Positions 51,046 to 62,815 of a stretch of DNA of 64,000 bases are shown here, one piece after another. Source of the stretch: Kuschelorhynchus macadamiae (taxonomy: Eukaryota > Arthropoda > Insecta > Coleoptera > Curculionidae); the NCBI GenBank assembly GCA_030620095.1, contig JAUTXW010000109.1, forward strand, positions 248,001 to 312,000. The letters are read 5' to 3'. Under the pieces are notes generated by a model that did not search any database, had not been told where the DNA came from, and was given only the letters and a program-made list of their open reading frames with translations. The position numbers and the translations under genes are program-made. The first letter of the stretch is position 1; each line of letters starts with the position of its first letter.

Positions 51046-51905
51046 TTTTTTTAAACATTTTATTTCGCCATTTTGTCCAGCCATTTTAAATTCGCATCAT
51101 TATTTTACTAGTTTATCTCTACACTGCTTGCGCAAAATTTGAATTTAATCTAATAAGTAATTTTTTTGGGTTGATTTTTTAAATATTTTATTAGGCCTTC
51201 ATCTTGGATTTATACGAAAATATCACCAGTTATTTCCACATTTGATTTTTGTGACAAATTTGAGGAAATTTGGATAATTAAATTTTTAGTGGTAATTTTT
51301 TTTGCATTTCACGAGGCCGCCATTTTGTTCCGCCATATTGGATATTTACCAAAATGTTACAAAGTTATTCCCATAAAACCTTTAATAATTTGAAATCAAT
51401 CGGGTAAATAGTTTTTTAGCTATGCCGCAAATTGACAGACCAACAGGCAGATCGACGGAATTGATAAAACATATTTTTTGGCATCTAGAAATGCTAAAAT
51501 TTGAAGCTATGTAAAGCTTTCGAGGATTTTTTCACGATTACAAATATTTTATTTGGCAGCCATTTTGATCCCCCATCTTGAATTTCCTATCTCAATTTTA
51601 CAAGTTTAATTCTTGCACAAAAATTGAAATCAATCTAGTAGGTAGTTTTTCATGCTGATTTTTAAAATATTTTATTAAGCCGCCATTTTGTTTCGCCATC
51701 TTGGATTCGTACCGAAATTTTACCAGTTGAATTCTACGTAATACTTGATTTTTGTGCAAAATTTCAGGAAAATTGAATAAGTAGTTTTTTAGTAATAATT
51801 TTTTTAACATTTCAATAGCCCTCCATTTTGTCGCACTACCAAAAAATAACCATCCTGTTAACCCCTGATTTTTTACCAAAATTTGAAATCAATCGGATAA
51901 GTGGT
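51046..51905 (-). repeat. 141-bp-module repeat family, copy H (reverse)
   Basis: Five or more reverse modules (GCCATTTTGTCCAGCCATTTT, CGCCATTTTGTTCCGCCATA, CCGCCATTTTGTTTCGCCAT and others) and a reverse head near 51420-51545 (TATGCCGCAAATTGACAGAC, TTTTTTCACGATTAC). Confidence 0.85.
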
Positions 51906-52856
51906 AGTAAAGGAAGGTAATTATAGATTGGATGCATATTATCTAAGTTACACAATTTTAATTTTTGGGTTAAAAACTGGGTGCATTAGTTTTTTGTTGA
52001 CCTGTTTGTGTTTTCAAAGAGAAAAGTTATCAGGGCAATTTAATTAGTTTCCTAATCAGAAACCAATTAATACTTTTTTCTATCAGTTAAATTCTAGCCG
52101 ATCTCATATTCCAAAGTTAGTCAGATAGCACCTATTGAAAAATAACTATTTAGTTATTGTGCTATTTAGCTAAGCCATACTCACCCAATGTGCATTTCTA
52201 CTAATCTTTCCGACGCCACACAAAAGGGAAAGTGTTTGAGGGACGATATAAAAATCGATCGGATTATTAAACCTTTCGAGATCGACAATATCCATACATT
52301 TGGGATTAGTTTTTGACATGTTAACTAGTTTTTCCGTCTTCACTGTTAAAATTTATTTTCAAAATCTTTGTTTTATTTTGAATAATAGTTTTACATATAT
52401 TTTCTTAGAAGAATAAGAACAAAATAAGCTGTTTTGTCCTAATCTGCACAAATGACGAATAATAGATGTATAATACCAAGAAAATGTTTTTTAAATTGTA
52501 CCAATAAAAACTAAATTAGTCTATTGTTATAAATACGCTAGATTTTCTATGATTGCTTTGTAATAAGGGTAATAATATAATCAGCATTTAAATATTCAAA
52601 ATCCTATTTTATCAGTACAATATATGAATTAGTAAACATCCAATTTTAACTTGCAGGCATACAAGATGTATAAATTGATAACTAATTTATCATAAAAATT
52701 AAAAGCACCATGCACAAACGCTATGTAAAACGGTTTCTGTGAAATTGGCTGATTTTTTTATGTCGTAGTCCTTGGCATGAGTGGAAGATATAATAGGCAC
52801 AATAAGTTTTCCATTCCATATAAAAAAAATACAGGAAAAACAGGAAGACCTGTTAC
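51906..52856. other. AT-rich DNA, nothing recognised
   Basis: No feature seen. Confidence 0.4.
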
Positions 52857-53013
52857 CAAAATTAGTTTTTTCAACATATTTAGCGAATATATTAGATCTT
52901 AGTTTTACATGAATATAGGCCCGAAGATCCATACCCGTACCAAATTAGTTTTTCCAGCATATTTAGCGTATATATTAGATATAAGTTTCAAATGAATATA
53001 GGTCCGAAAATCC
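52857..53013. repeat. Two-unit tandem repeat, period about 83 bp
   Basis: CATATTTAGCGAATATATTAG...CATGAATATAGGCCCGAAGA is followed by CATATTTAGCGTATATATTAG...AATGAATATAGGTCCGAAAA. Confidence 0.8.
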
Positions 53014-53079
53014 TTTATTTAGTCAGATTAAGAGCGAATAACCCTGAGCGCCGCCAAGATAAAAATCCTGGTCTGCGGG

Positions 53080-53330
53080 GCTGCATTACCCATAAGGCCC
53101 TAGGCCCTGCGCCCCGCTGCATCAAAAATCGTTTATATAATTTTTCTTGTTTCATTTTATAAGGAAAGTAGGGAACTTTTATCTTATTATATTGAAGAAA
53201 GGTAGAAAACTTCTGCTATAGGAAAGAGAAGAGTTTTCTTTTTTGATCGTCACTTTTTCCCACGAGCTTGGGGCCCGTAAATATGTTTGGGGGGCCCGAA
53301 AAATGATTAATGCTCCACTGCCAGTCGAAA
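53080..53330. mobile_element. Probable non-autonomous hAT-like element
   Basis: GGGCTGCATTACCCATAAGG with CCCTAGGCCCTGCGCCCC at the left and TTGGGGCCCG...GGGGGGCCCGAAAAATGATTAATGCTCC at the right form an imperfect G/C-rich inverted pair, as in the hAT element at 5.6-7.7 kb. About 250 bp, no coding capacity. Confidence 0.45.
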
Positions 53331-54466
53331 CAAGAAATGATGATTTAAAAAAAACCCATCGCTACTGTATTACGCTCAGATTAAGAATAACTTAATCTGA
53401 GGTATTACGAGTAACAAGAACTAACAATCAGCAATTGATGAATTAAAAACAAAAAAACTGGTTATCGCTTTGTTGTTACGAAACAACAACTATCTCAAAC
53501 CAGATATTTGTTAATCTTAGTGACGAACAACTTTCTCGAGAGGAACAGTAACATTTCCGGAGGAGGGGCAACTGCCCCTACCGACTCCTCCTGGCGGGGC
53601 CCCACAGTCGTGTGACCATCCGGTCATAACTGTTGAGCATCTGTATAATTAGATTTTTCTCAATTTTTGGCAATTTTTAGAACGCAGATTAATGGAACAC
53701 CCTCCTCGAACCATCATAGGATATTCATTTATTCAAATCTTGTGATATACAAGGTAAAAAAGTAGTATTTTAACTTAATGGTTTTCCATTAAGATAGCTT
53801 CTGACGGCGAAAAATTTAACTCCGACTTTTTAGGTCATATATCGATGTCTTTAGTCAAGAAGTCCTTAATAAATTAAAAAAATCCTGTTTGTGCATCTAC
53901 GTATGTGGGTGTTAGTAGGTGAGTGTCCAATGTGCATGTATACGTGTACACTTGTTTTGTGAATATAGTAGCTCGAAAACTATTAATCTGATTATGAAGA
54001 AATTTGTCGGGAAGACTACCTGTGTGGAGAGAAGAAACTGATTAGTCCTTTATAAAAATAAAAAATGACGAAACAAAATAGCGGCTTTATAAATAGAACA
54101 TAAAAACGGTTATAATCCCAAAACTTTTATTTTGATCTTGACAAAAATTGGTAGAGGCATTACCCAACCAAAGTGAAAATTTAATAACAATTTTTAAAAG
54201 ATCCCATATGGCGGAATAAAATGGCGGTATTTGCATTGTGAACGAACATACTTTTGTATTATATTTGTAAAGTTATCACTTCAAAAAAAATATTAGTTGC
54301 AGAACTTATTTTGAAAAGCACTAATTTCTAAAATTCCATGTATTGAAAATAGTAATTAAGTTGATTTCCTTATTATTAGATAAGACACTAAATATCAGAA
54401 TCTAAGAAAGATTCCTTCGAGTAGTATTAATATGGGTAACAGATGTGATGAATATAAAATAAAATG
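53331..54466. other. AT-rich DNA, little recognised
   Basis: A single 141-family-like fragment (AATGACGAAACAAAATAGCGGC, near 54065, and ATATGGCGGAATAAAATGGCGG, near 54208). No gene. Confidence 0.45.
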
Positions 54467-55030
54467 TTAGTTGATAAACGACAAATTTTTCAAACAGGGA
54501 AAAGCCAAAATTAAATCTACTCTCATTGACTTAAAGAGGTGAAAAATAAGTCTATTGATTAAGCAGACTGACCTTAACTTTCGAACCAGAAGGCCTTGTA
54601 ACTCTGAAAGTATCATATCACATGTTTTTTCCAAATTAGGTAACTTACTTCTTTTACTTTTTTCCGAACTGCCTTTTATAGGTCTTCCGCCAGTAGGATG
54701 TGGTACCTTTAAGACATTCACAATTTCTTTAAATATCATCTCGCCTGTCAACCAATTTTCAATTTTTTTATAAAAAAGCCTTATTAGCCTGTTTCTATGT
54801 TTGCCTAAATTGACACAAAAATGTTTTCTGTATGGTACGCTTCACAATTTTAAAGTCCGTCGGAGATAACTCAAAGACTTTTTTTAAACGAAAAAAAAAC
54901 TCTTGCTCACTACAACTGATAATAAAACTATCAGAAAGATACTTTCGACTTATCGCACACATATTTTTTACACACGAAATCATGCGCAGCAATACTACTT
55001 TGACAATAATCACAATGTGGCGCGCCTTGT
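54467..55030 (-). pseudogene. Decayed open frames of a transposon-associated protein
   Basis: Two minus-strand frames appear to be parts of one protein: 55013-54795 (SCSEQEFFFRLKKVFELSPTD, FKIVKRTIQKTFLCQF) and 54751-54467 (EMIFKEIVNVLKVPHPTGGR, KGSSEKSKRSKLPNLE). A 'GRP...SS..SKR' segment is frequent in uncharacterised repeat-borne insect proteins, but I cannot name the family. A stop and frame change separate the halves. Confidence 0.35.
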
Positions 55031-55039
55031 AACAGTAAT

Positions 55040-56690
55040 AACAGCCTACTTAAAAAAATGTTATTGCAAGTTAACGGGCAACTTTGAATCAAATACTTTA
55101 ATAACTTGCAATGTTTTAAATAAAAATGGAAATGTTGTTATTACTTTATATTATCTCTAAAGAAGTGCAATGGTTAATTTTCCATGAAATTAAAAAAAAA
55201 AGTTATTGTCTGAAACCTACTTTCATGAAATTTATAAAGATATCGGTTCAATTATTTCGATTTCAGAGTCGATTCCGGATTCCATTTTTCCTCAATAGCC
55301 TTATATCTGCATACAACCTAATTATACTTCATTTTTGTGTTAGAGCTTTTTTATACAGTAAATATTACAATTTTGAATAAAAAATATCTGTAAAGAATTT
55401 TATTTGAACAATATTTTGGAGGTTTTGCCCACTAAATAGCATTAAGGCTCGACAGTGTGCGCCCATGCAAATACGTTTACGAAATAACACCCTGTATATA
55501 GTGAATAAAGTATTTGCGGAACTGTCGTTTTTCTTATTTTGAAAATTACTACGCGTTAAGTATTTTAAAAAAATTATTTTGGTGACACCTGTTTTCTCCA
55601 TATATTTTAAATGGTCTTTGGGCAAAGTTTAACACGCCGTATAAAGTAAGTAGTCATAGGATTTAATTGTTTCTATAATATCTTTTGTTCAGGTTGTCAA
55701 AAAAAACTTATTAAAAAAGCACCCAATTTCACCGAAAACTGTTTCCCATACGGTTTGTGCGTGGTTCTTTTTAAAATAAGAGTGTATTATTAAAGATCGC
55801 ATCATAAAATAGGTATTATCAAAGACAGATAATCTAGAACACGGGCAGTTAATGTGGTTAACTTATTTGCATGTGATGAACTGATATTTGAAGTATAATT
55901 GGTCTTTGGTATTACTCAATATCAAATACAAAAGCTGCAGTTTTTGTAATCTCCATGAAAACTGCGCAAGTTATACTCAGCGACTGCTGATACTTGACTT
56001 GTCAGAAACGCTAATATCTCTTGAACTTTGACTATGTCGAATGATACTAAAAACCGAATTATATTAATTTAAACAACAATAATTAGCAATAATTCTATGT
56101 TATTTTGTGGCAAAGGAAAGGGAAATCTGTTTACTTACCGAAAAAGAGTCTTTATGTATCTTTCCTCTTCCACATATTAAAATAAACGTATTTACTAAAC
56201 AAAAGTAATTTTCTGGGTAGCCATTATGACTTAGGTGCAGCACTTTTGCCATTCTTTGTTTAACATCTGTCACTATCAAACCACATATTTTGCCCATATT
56301 CGTTGTAAATCCAATATCATAATACTTGATCAAATGGCTTGTTTCACATGCATTCGTGTTTGATTAGAAAACTAAACAAACATTTGTTTTCAGTTTTCGA
56401 TCCAGTAGAAAAATATTTTTTGTATGATGTTTATCTAAAGTTTTATGGAAGTTTTATGGCTTCTTAATAGGTTTCCTTAATTTTATTCAGGTTGAAATTA
56501 AGATCGTATCAGATATAAAAAACGAAAAACTGTTTTCGAGGTATATTTGATATACATACTCCTATAATATTTGTCAATTAAAATATAAACATGAGTTTGT
56601 TTTTTTTTGACATTTAATGTTTTTATAAAACCAGATCGGTTTTTCGGAAGCTCAATCCGATACGGCGATCCAGACCGTACAATCAAAACA
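55040..56690. other. AT-rich DNA, nothing recognised
   Basis: Short ACACCCTGTATATAG and ACACGCCGTATAAAG strings (55487, 55631) hint at decayed Tc1/mariner-type ends. No gene. Confidence 0.35.
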
Positions 56691-56699
56691 CTAAGCTAC

Positions 56700-56985
56700 G
56701 AATTTTCAATAAAAATATCAAAAAGGTGCTTCTCTATAGCTGCGAAACATAGAAGGTCACCACGCAGTTAACAAACGTAAGATTCTGGCATCATATCTAA
56801 TGAAGAACTATGGAGAAGTTGTAACCAAATAAGAAACGAGTTGTAAATTAAACGCATGAATTGGTGGTGGTTTGGTCACACTCTCCACAAACCTACCAAA
56901 ATTATCACGAGGCAAGCCTTAGACTGGAACCCACAAGGTAGAAAAAGAATCAGAAGACAACAGTGCTTGTTGAGGCCGCAACAAC

Positions 56986-56986
<1 letters not shown>
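56700..56986 (+). pseudogene. LINE reverse-transcriptase C-terminal tail (RTE-like)
   Basis: In plus-strand pieces: ISNEELWRSCNQIRNEL, then MNWWWFGHTLHKP and RQALDWNPQGRKRIRRQ (56856-56960). The 'R.WLGH.LR.P....R.AL.WNPQG.R.RGRP' ending is typical of RTE-like and related endonuclease-RT proteins. Truncated on the right at the (TA)n tract. Confidence 0.65.

Positions 56987-56988
<2 letters not shown>

Positions 56989-57036
<48 letters not shown>
56989..57036. repeat. (TA)n microsatellite
   Basis: TA tract of 48 bp between the LINE tail and the 3' end of the following PLE. Confidence 0.95.
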
Positions 57037-57039
<3 letters not shown>

Positions 57040-59240
57040 GTAATATACCAAAAAGTCTATACTACATTTATTTTCTAATAGCCAAGCTTTCGAAATAATT
57101 CATTTCTTTTTTAGGGGTCTATAATAATATAATTATCAAAAAATTTAAAATATAAAACTGGATCGATTTTAACTACTAAAATTCCAACATTATTTGAGAA
57201 GATATAAACAATTTAAAACTAATTGTTTTTCTATCAAATAATAATGACAGAAATAGGTAAAATACGCCAAATGTATAATATAAAAAAGGGGGCTATATGT
57301 TCAAAAATGTTTTAAAACTAGATAATACGTTATACAATATATGGAACAAAATTTTATTTTGATTTTTAAGGAATTATTCGTCGTTTAAATTTAAAATATA
57401 AGAATAAATGGAACTTAAGTGTTTAATATCGGTTTTCTTGTTCATTGTGAACTTTTCTTTATGTATTTCGGTCATATTTAAAAAAAAAGCCTTTTGCTAG
57501 TGTTATATTCAGTATGTAAAATTTTTTTTCGTTAAAATTACGTGTATATCCCGTATCTATAATATTATGTTCTGCAAGAGGACAAGATCGTTTATTAAGT
57601 CTTGCATCACAAATGTAATGCAATTCTTTTACTTAATCTTTGTTTTGTTTGACAAATGTATTTTTAACGCAATTTGAACAAGGAATGGAATAAAAGCAAC
57701 TATACTGGTTTAAAACATGATCTTTACCTTTTAATTCACTATTCAAAATACTAATGGTTTTACCATTATGTTGTGCTATCTTTATATTTTCTGTTTTAAA
57801 CATTTTAATAATCTTAGGGCATAAATTTTGAATATAGGGAATTAAACCAAAAAGTAAGCCATTATTAGGATTTATATTATTCCTTTCATGATTATTTTCG
57901 TTCAGGATATTATTATTTCTAGTGTTGTATAATATATTTTTAATAAGTTTAATATTGTATGAGTTGTCTAGTAAAATGTGTTGGAGGATTCTGAATTTTT
58001 TTTTGCTTTAACGTTGGGTATACTAATTTTCCAATTCTATCTTTTAAAGTTGACATTAAATTAATTTTCAATTTGTTACTATGATACGGCTTATAATTAT
58101 TATACCTACCGGAACTAGTAGGTTTGATAAACCAATCTGAAATTAATTTATTATTTTTAACTTTTATGACATTTGTGTCTAAAAAGGGAAGACTTTGATT
58201 AGTTTCTTTTTCTAATGTAAATTGTATTCGGATTATAATCGTTACAAATTTTAATAATCTCATGGCATTTATTTATGGCACACAACAAAAAATGTCATCA
58301 ACAATTTTTTTTAAAAATGAATGTCAAAACTTAGTAGAGGTGTGCAGTGGTCAAGTTAATCGTCCATTACATATTGGGCAATAATTGGGGCCTTAGAACC
58401 CATTGGTGTTCTGAGTATGTGTTTAGTAGTATTTATTTTAAAATGAAAAAATATTCGTACTAAAAATAAATTCAATGATTTCTAAAAATACATTTTGGGC
58501 AATATTACAGTTATTTTGAATTAAATTCCATCTTTTTGTAATACTATTTATTACTAAATTTATATATATATATATATGTATATAATTTTCAGGGATTGTT
58601 CTATTATTAACACAAAGTGCAAAATCACAAAAGTCTTTCGTAAAGTACATATTATCACTATTGTGATCTACTTTAAATATTAAAAAAAAAATATTAGTAA
58701 TTTTACTGTTAAGTGAATTTATTGAGGAAATAATTGGTCTAAGAGATAAATTAGGTTTATGAATTTTAGGAAGACCGTAAAATTTTGGACAAAATAGTTA
58801 TACATTATTAAGTTCAATAGTTATCATATCTAAATTTTTAAGTTTATTTATAAAATCATTTGAATTCTTTTCAGTTGTGGTAGTGATATTATTATTTAAT
58901 TTGTTGTACGATTCTTCATCACATATGATGTTGTTTGACAGTTCAACGTAGTCATGTTTATTTATAATAACTGTAACATTACCTTTATCTGATTTTGTTG
59001 TTAATAAATTAGTATGATCTTTAAAAAAGTTTTTTGTTTTTTTAAAAAGTTGATCAAAATAGTAGTAGTGGTTTTTGAATAAAGTTTGTTATGAAGTTCG
59101 TTAATTTAGCTCTAAATAAGTTTTTCTTTTCTTCATCGAATCCATATAAAACATTTGCAATATCAGCTATGGTAGTATGCAATATTGTCCGCGCTATATA
59201 CATTATTTTCATATATTGAGAAAAAAATCCATCCACCTTG
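57037..59240 (-). mobile_element. Penelope-like element, nearly full length, decayed
   Basis: About 2.2 kb on the minus strand, with 3' UTR next to (TA)n at 57036 and the 5' end near 59240. It is a different family from the copies at 1-2 kb and 46.8-50.6 kb. Confidence 0.82.
57560..59236 (-). pseudogene. PLE reverse transcriptase / GIY-YIG polyprotein pseudogene
   Basis: Minus-strand landmarks in order: an N-terminal region (about 59236-59054), a NVTVIINKHDYVELSNN segment (about 58985), FYGLPKIHKPNLSLRPIIS (about 58780-58725), ITKRWNLIQNN..IAQNVFLEIIEFIF (about 58540-58465), TPMGSKAPIIAQYVMDD (about 58410-58360), the active-site IVDDIFCC (about 58305), RIQFTLEKETNQSLPFLDTN (about 58225-58170), a linker with KLKINLMSTLKDRIGKLVYP, and a worn GIY-YIG domain starting YSIPCSNC (about 57690) with AEHNI near 57580. 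Stops interrupt it at several points, and the first residue of the YVDD box is changed to I. Confidence 0.8.
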
Positions 59241-59244
59241 GATA

Positions 59245-59595
59245 TTTACTAAAATTTTACTGGTTCATTTCTATGTCACACCTGATTTTTGTGCCAAATT
59301 TAATCAAATTGATCAAGCAGTTTTTAGTAATATTTTTTTTACATTTAAGAGGCCGTTATTTTATTCTGCTATAATAGATAACAAAAATGTTACTGTGCTC
59401 CCTATATAACGCTTAATGTTTGACCAAAATTTGGAGCCTATCGGGTAAGTAGTTTTTGGCTATGCGGCGACAGACCGACAGAATTGAGAAAACATATTTT
59501 TGGCATTCACTCTGACGAGGGCAGTAAACATGGGTATATTTCCTTTACGCGGAACTTACCTTGTCATTTAATCCTTCCTTTTACTAGAAACAGGC
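59245..59595 (-). repeat. 141-bp-module repeat family, copy I (reverse)
   Basis: CCATCCACCTTGGATATTTAC..., GAGGCCGTTATTTTATTCTG, CTATGCGGCGACAGACCGAC. Its left boundary coincides with the 5' end of the PLE. The reverse 3' cassette (TTTCCTTTACGCGGAAC) follows abnormally at about 59540, so the body is rearranged. Confidence 0.75.
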
Positions 59596-59665
59596 ACGAG
59601 CCACGATCACTATGATTAAGGTATTTTAACTTAAGGGAGAACTGCACGCAAAAAGTGAAAAACTA

Positions 59666-60034
59666 ATGACAAGGTCTAGTCAAGTTCAAAGTAAGATGAA
59701 AAGGTACCTACGTATTAGAAAAAACTTCCTACACGCCCGACCTCAAAAAAAAGTGTTATGTATAGGCAATTTAAATTACATTTCGTTTAAAAATGGGTTC
59801 AAAAGGGTTCACGCGCTGCAGAAATACAAAGAGATGAGTACGATTTACCATTTCAAATTTTGCAGTTACGTAGACAAAGGATCAATGCAAGGCGGTAAAG
59901 AGCCATTTTGTGGAAAAAAAATTATATGCCACGGTATTTGCGTCAAAAAGTGGTCGAAAAATGGTCGAAAATGGACAAATCTACTTCTATTTTATAATTC
60001 TAGATTAGATTTTTTCATAAAAAATCGCATTTAG
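59666..60034 (+). other. Unassigned 122-codon open frame
   Basis: Lys/Arg-rich frame opening MTRSSQVQSKMKRYLRIRK and containing GGKEPFCGKKIICHGICVKK. No family recognised; codon composition is as AT-rich as the surroundings. May be spurious or part of an unknown repeat. Confidence 0.25.
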
Positions 60035-60211
60035 CCCAGAACTATACATATTTCCCTATTGAAATCACATTGAAGCTAGTACATATCTCTTATAGTTTTT
60101 AACATAATATTGCAGCGGCGGAAGGCTTGCAAATGATCCATAATACGGCATGCAGTTCCCCCTAAATGAGTTACTGCCAGAATGAACTTTTATTAAAAAA
60201 CTTCTAAATAC

Positions 60212-61535
60212 TTTCCTCGGAAAAGGGAAGTATTGTAATCGCGAAAAAATCACTCTCCGAGAGTTTTTCAATCTTCACGTTTCAGGGTAACTAGATGACG
60301 AAAAACATGTTTACTCAATACGGTCGGTCTGTCTGTCTGGTATGTCTGTCTGTCTGTCTCTCCGTCTGTCCGTCTGTCTGTCTGTCTGTCTGTTCGCGGC
60401 GTAGCTAAGAAACTACTTACCACATTGACTTGAAATTTTGTTAAAAAATTAAGGGTCGTATGGGGATGGCCTGGTAAGTTTTTTGGTAAAAATCCAATAT
60501 GGCGAAACAAAATGACGACCTAGTGAAACGTTAAAAAAAGTTATTATTAAAAAACTACTCATCAAATTTATCTGAAATTTTGCAAAAAACATCAAGTATT
60601 ATTTTGGAATAAAGTGTTAATATTTTGGTACGAATCCAGGATGGCAAAACAAAATGGCGGCTTAATAAAATATTTAAAAATTCAACCTGAATAACCAGTT
60701 AATGAATTGATTTCAAATTGTGTGCGATAGCTAACTGTGGTATAGAGGTCAGCTAGTAAAATTGTGGTACTAATTCAAGATGGCGGCCAAATAAAATGTT
60801 TATAAACGTGAAAAATCACCCACTCTTTCAGGTTTTATATATATCTTCACGTTTTAGCGTCCCTAGATGCCAAAAAATTTGTTTCATCAATTCCGTCGAC
60901 CCGTCTGTCGGTCTGTCTGTCTGTCTGTTAGTTCGCGGCATTGAACTAGCCCGATTGACTTCAAAATTTGATAAAATTTGATTTTGGTAAAAATCGAGTA
61001 TGGGAAAAACAAAATGGCGGCCTAGTGAAATGTTAAGAAAAAATATTAAGAAAAAGCTACTTCTCGAATTTATTTCAAAGTTTTCATGAACATCAATTAT
61101 TATGTTGGAATCAACTGGTAAAATTTTGGTACGAATCCTAGATGGCGGCACAAAATAAAAAACTAGAAACTACTTAATAATAGCAAATTGTGTGCCATAA
61201 CTAATTGTGGTATAATGCTTAACTAGTAAAACTAGTTACTAATTCAAGATGGCGGAACAAAATTGCGGCCGAATACAAATTTTGTAATCGAGAAAAAATT
61301 CACCTTCTCGATTTCACATATATTCACGTTTTAACCTCTCTAGATGCCAAAAAACATGTTTTATCAAATCCGTCGGTCCGTCTGGCGCGGCGGTCTATTT
61401 GTCAGTTCACGACATAACTTAAATACTACTTACCCGATTGACTTCAAATTTTGACCAAAAATTAAGGGTCATATGAGGATGACCTGGTAATATTTTGGTA
61501 AAAATCCAATATGGCTAAACAATGTTAAACATTTT
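60212..61535 (+). repeat. 141-bp-module repeat family, copy J (longest, multiple heads)
   Basis: Head GGAAAAGGGAAGTATTGTAATCG with a long (GTCT)n tract (60325-60392), CGCGGCGTAGCT, then modules whose AAACTACT starts are about 141 bp apart (60410, 60551, 60692). Second and third heads begin near 60830 and 61310 (TCACGTTTTA.CGTCCCTAGATGCC type). Pairs such as AAAACAAAATGGCGGC and AAGATGGCGGAACAAAATTG recur. Confidence 0.88.
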
Positions 61536-61856
61536 TGTTAGAGTGGTGTATTATTTGGGGTTAAGATGAAAAAAAACAATTTTAATTATTGACGTTTCGG
61601 AACTTAATTTGTACATCCTCAGGACACATATATATCCCATATCCTGCAGGAAACCCATATTATCAGTCTTTGCCTACTCCGTAGGTTCGCAGATATTTCC
61701 TAGGTATAAAGTTTCTAAATGGTTTTCGTTAACAAACCTCTTGATGTTATGTTACAGTGGTGTATTATTTGGAGTTAGGATCCAGTAAAAAAACAAATAT
61801 CTATTTTAAAGCAGTCGACGTCTCGCAACTTTATTGTTGCATCCTCAGGACACATA
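61536..61856. repeat. Two diverged copies of an element end (period about 214 bp)
   Basis: AGTGGTGTATTATTTGGGGTTA...TTGACGTTTCGGAACTTAAT...CATCCTCAGGACACATA (61542) and AGTGGTGTATTATTTGGAGTTA...GTCGACGTCTCGCAACTTTA...CATCCTCAGGACACATA (61756). The style resembles PLE terminal repeats; assignment is tentative. Confidence 0.55.
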
Positions 61857-62815
61857 GAAATTAGTGAATTTACCTGGTTTAGCTGTAAGTTTGTAAGATG
61901 TGATTGGAGGGCCAAGAGCGTGATTATTGTTGGTGTTTATCGGTTCCACGACTTCTCGGTTCAGGAATTCAATTCAGAATTTACTAATCTGTGCAAATAG
62001 TATAATTTTAGGGGACATGAATATAGATCTGCTTGTAAATTCGCGTGAAAGTAACGATTATAGGAAGGTTGTTGACGAAAGTGGATTTGTCTCATGTGTG
62101 TCTCAGGTAACACGACCTAGCCTCCAGGGATATGGTGGTACATCATCACTGATCATTTTTTGGTGAGTATTACATTTGATTTTAACATGAATAATTTATC
62201 TACCGTTCACAACAAACAAAAAATTGATTTTGACAAACTGCAAAAATTACTATCAGAAAAAAAACTGGGTTTCAATATATGGGGAAACAGACGTCAACCT
62301 AGCGGTAAACAGATTTACAAAACAAAACAAAAGGCGCTTAATGTAAGCTCAGCTAAACAAAAAATTAAACCATGGATGACAGACTGGCTATCACAAAGCA
62401 TTAGGCATAGAGAGGTACTCTACAAAAGATTGAAAAAAAGACCATTTGATCTAAACTTAAAAACCGAGTACAATACTTATAGGAATTATTTACACAAACT
62501 TATTATTACTACAAAAAAAAACATACTACTCGCATCAGATAAATGTAAATAAAGGGGATATGAGAAAAACTTGGTTCACTTTGAACAATATCATTGGTAG
62601 TAGTAAGAAAAAAAATACAAATATTGTTCTCCAGAGTGACTCACGGGCTGTCAGCGATGAGGCGGAAGTTACTGAGCAGTTGAGTAGTTATTTTTATAAC
62701 GTACCGAAGACGGTTAGCAATTCAATTGTTCGAGATGGTGGTTTGAATAACTGCTCACGAACAGACTTTTTTTCGATGCAGGTACTCCTTAGCGGTACCG
62801 CACGTCGATTTTAAT
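61857..62815 (+). pseudogene. LINE ORF2 N-terminal part: endonuclease and linker, frameshifted
   Basis: An AP-endonuclease fold remnant: SVIIVGVYR (about 61918), then IILGDMNIDLL (about 62005-62035) and SQVTRPSLQGYGGTSSLI (about 62101-62154), the target-binding/catalytic C-terminal motifs. A frame change near 62160 leads to the linker frame 62160-62552 (PWMTDWLSQSIRHREVLYKR), a stop, and a further frame 62560-62814 (MRKTWFTLNNIIGS). These are typical of the region between endonuclease and RT. Confidence 0.82.

Noticed and set aside
55365..55625. 86-codon minus-strand frame
   Set aside because: AT-rich chance frame with no domain; the neighbouring 55126-55380 frame overlaps it on the other strand.
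60325..60392. Regular spaced GTCT repeats as a possible array
   Set aside because: A simple tetranucleotide expansion inside the head of the 141-bp family; no spacer structure, so not CRISPR-like.
60268..60510. Minus-strand frame rich in TDRQTDR
   Set aside because: A shadow of the (GTCT)n tract. Similar frames at 42963-43154 and 60828-61151 have the same cause.
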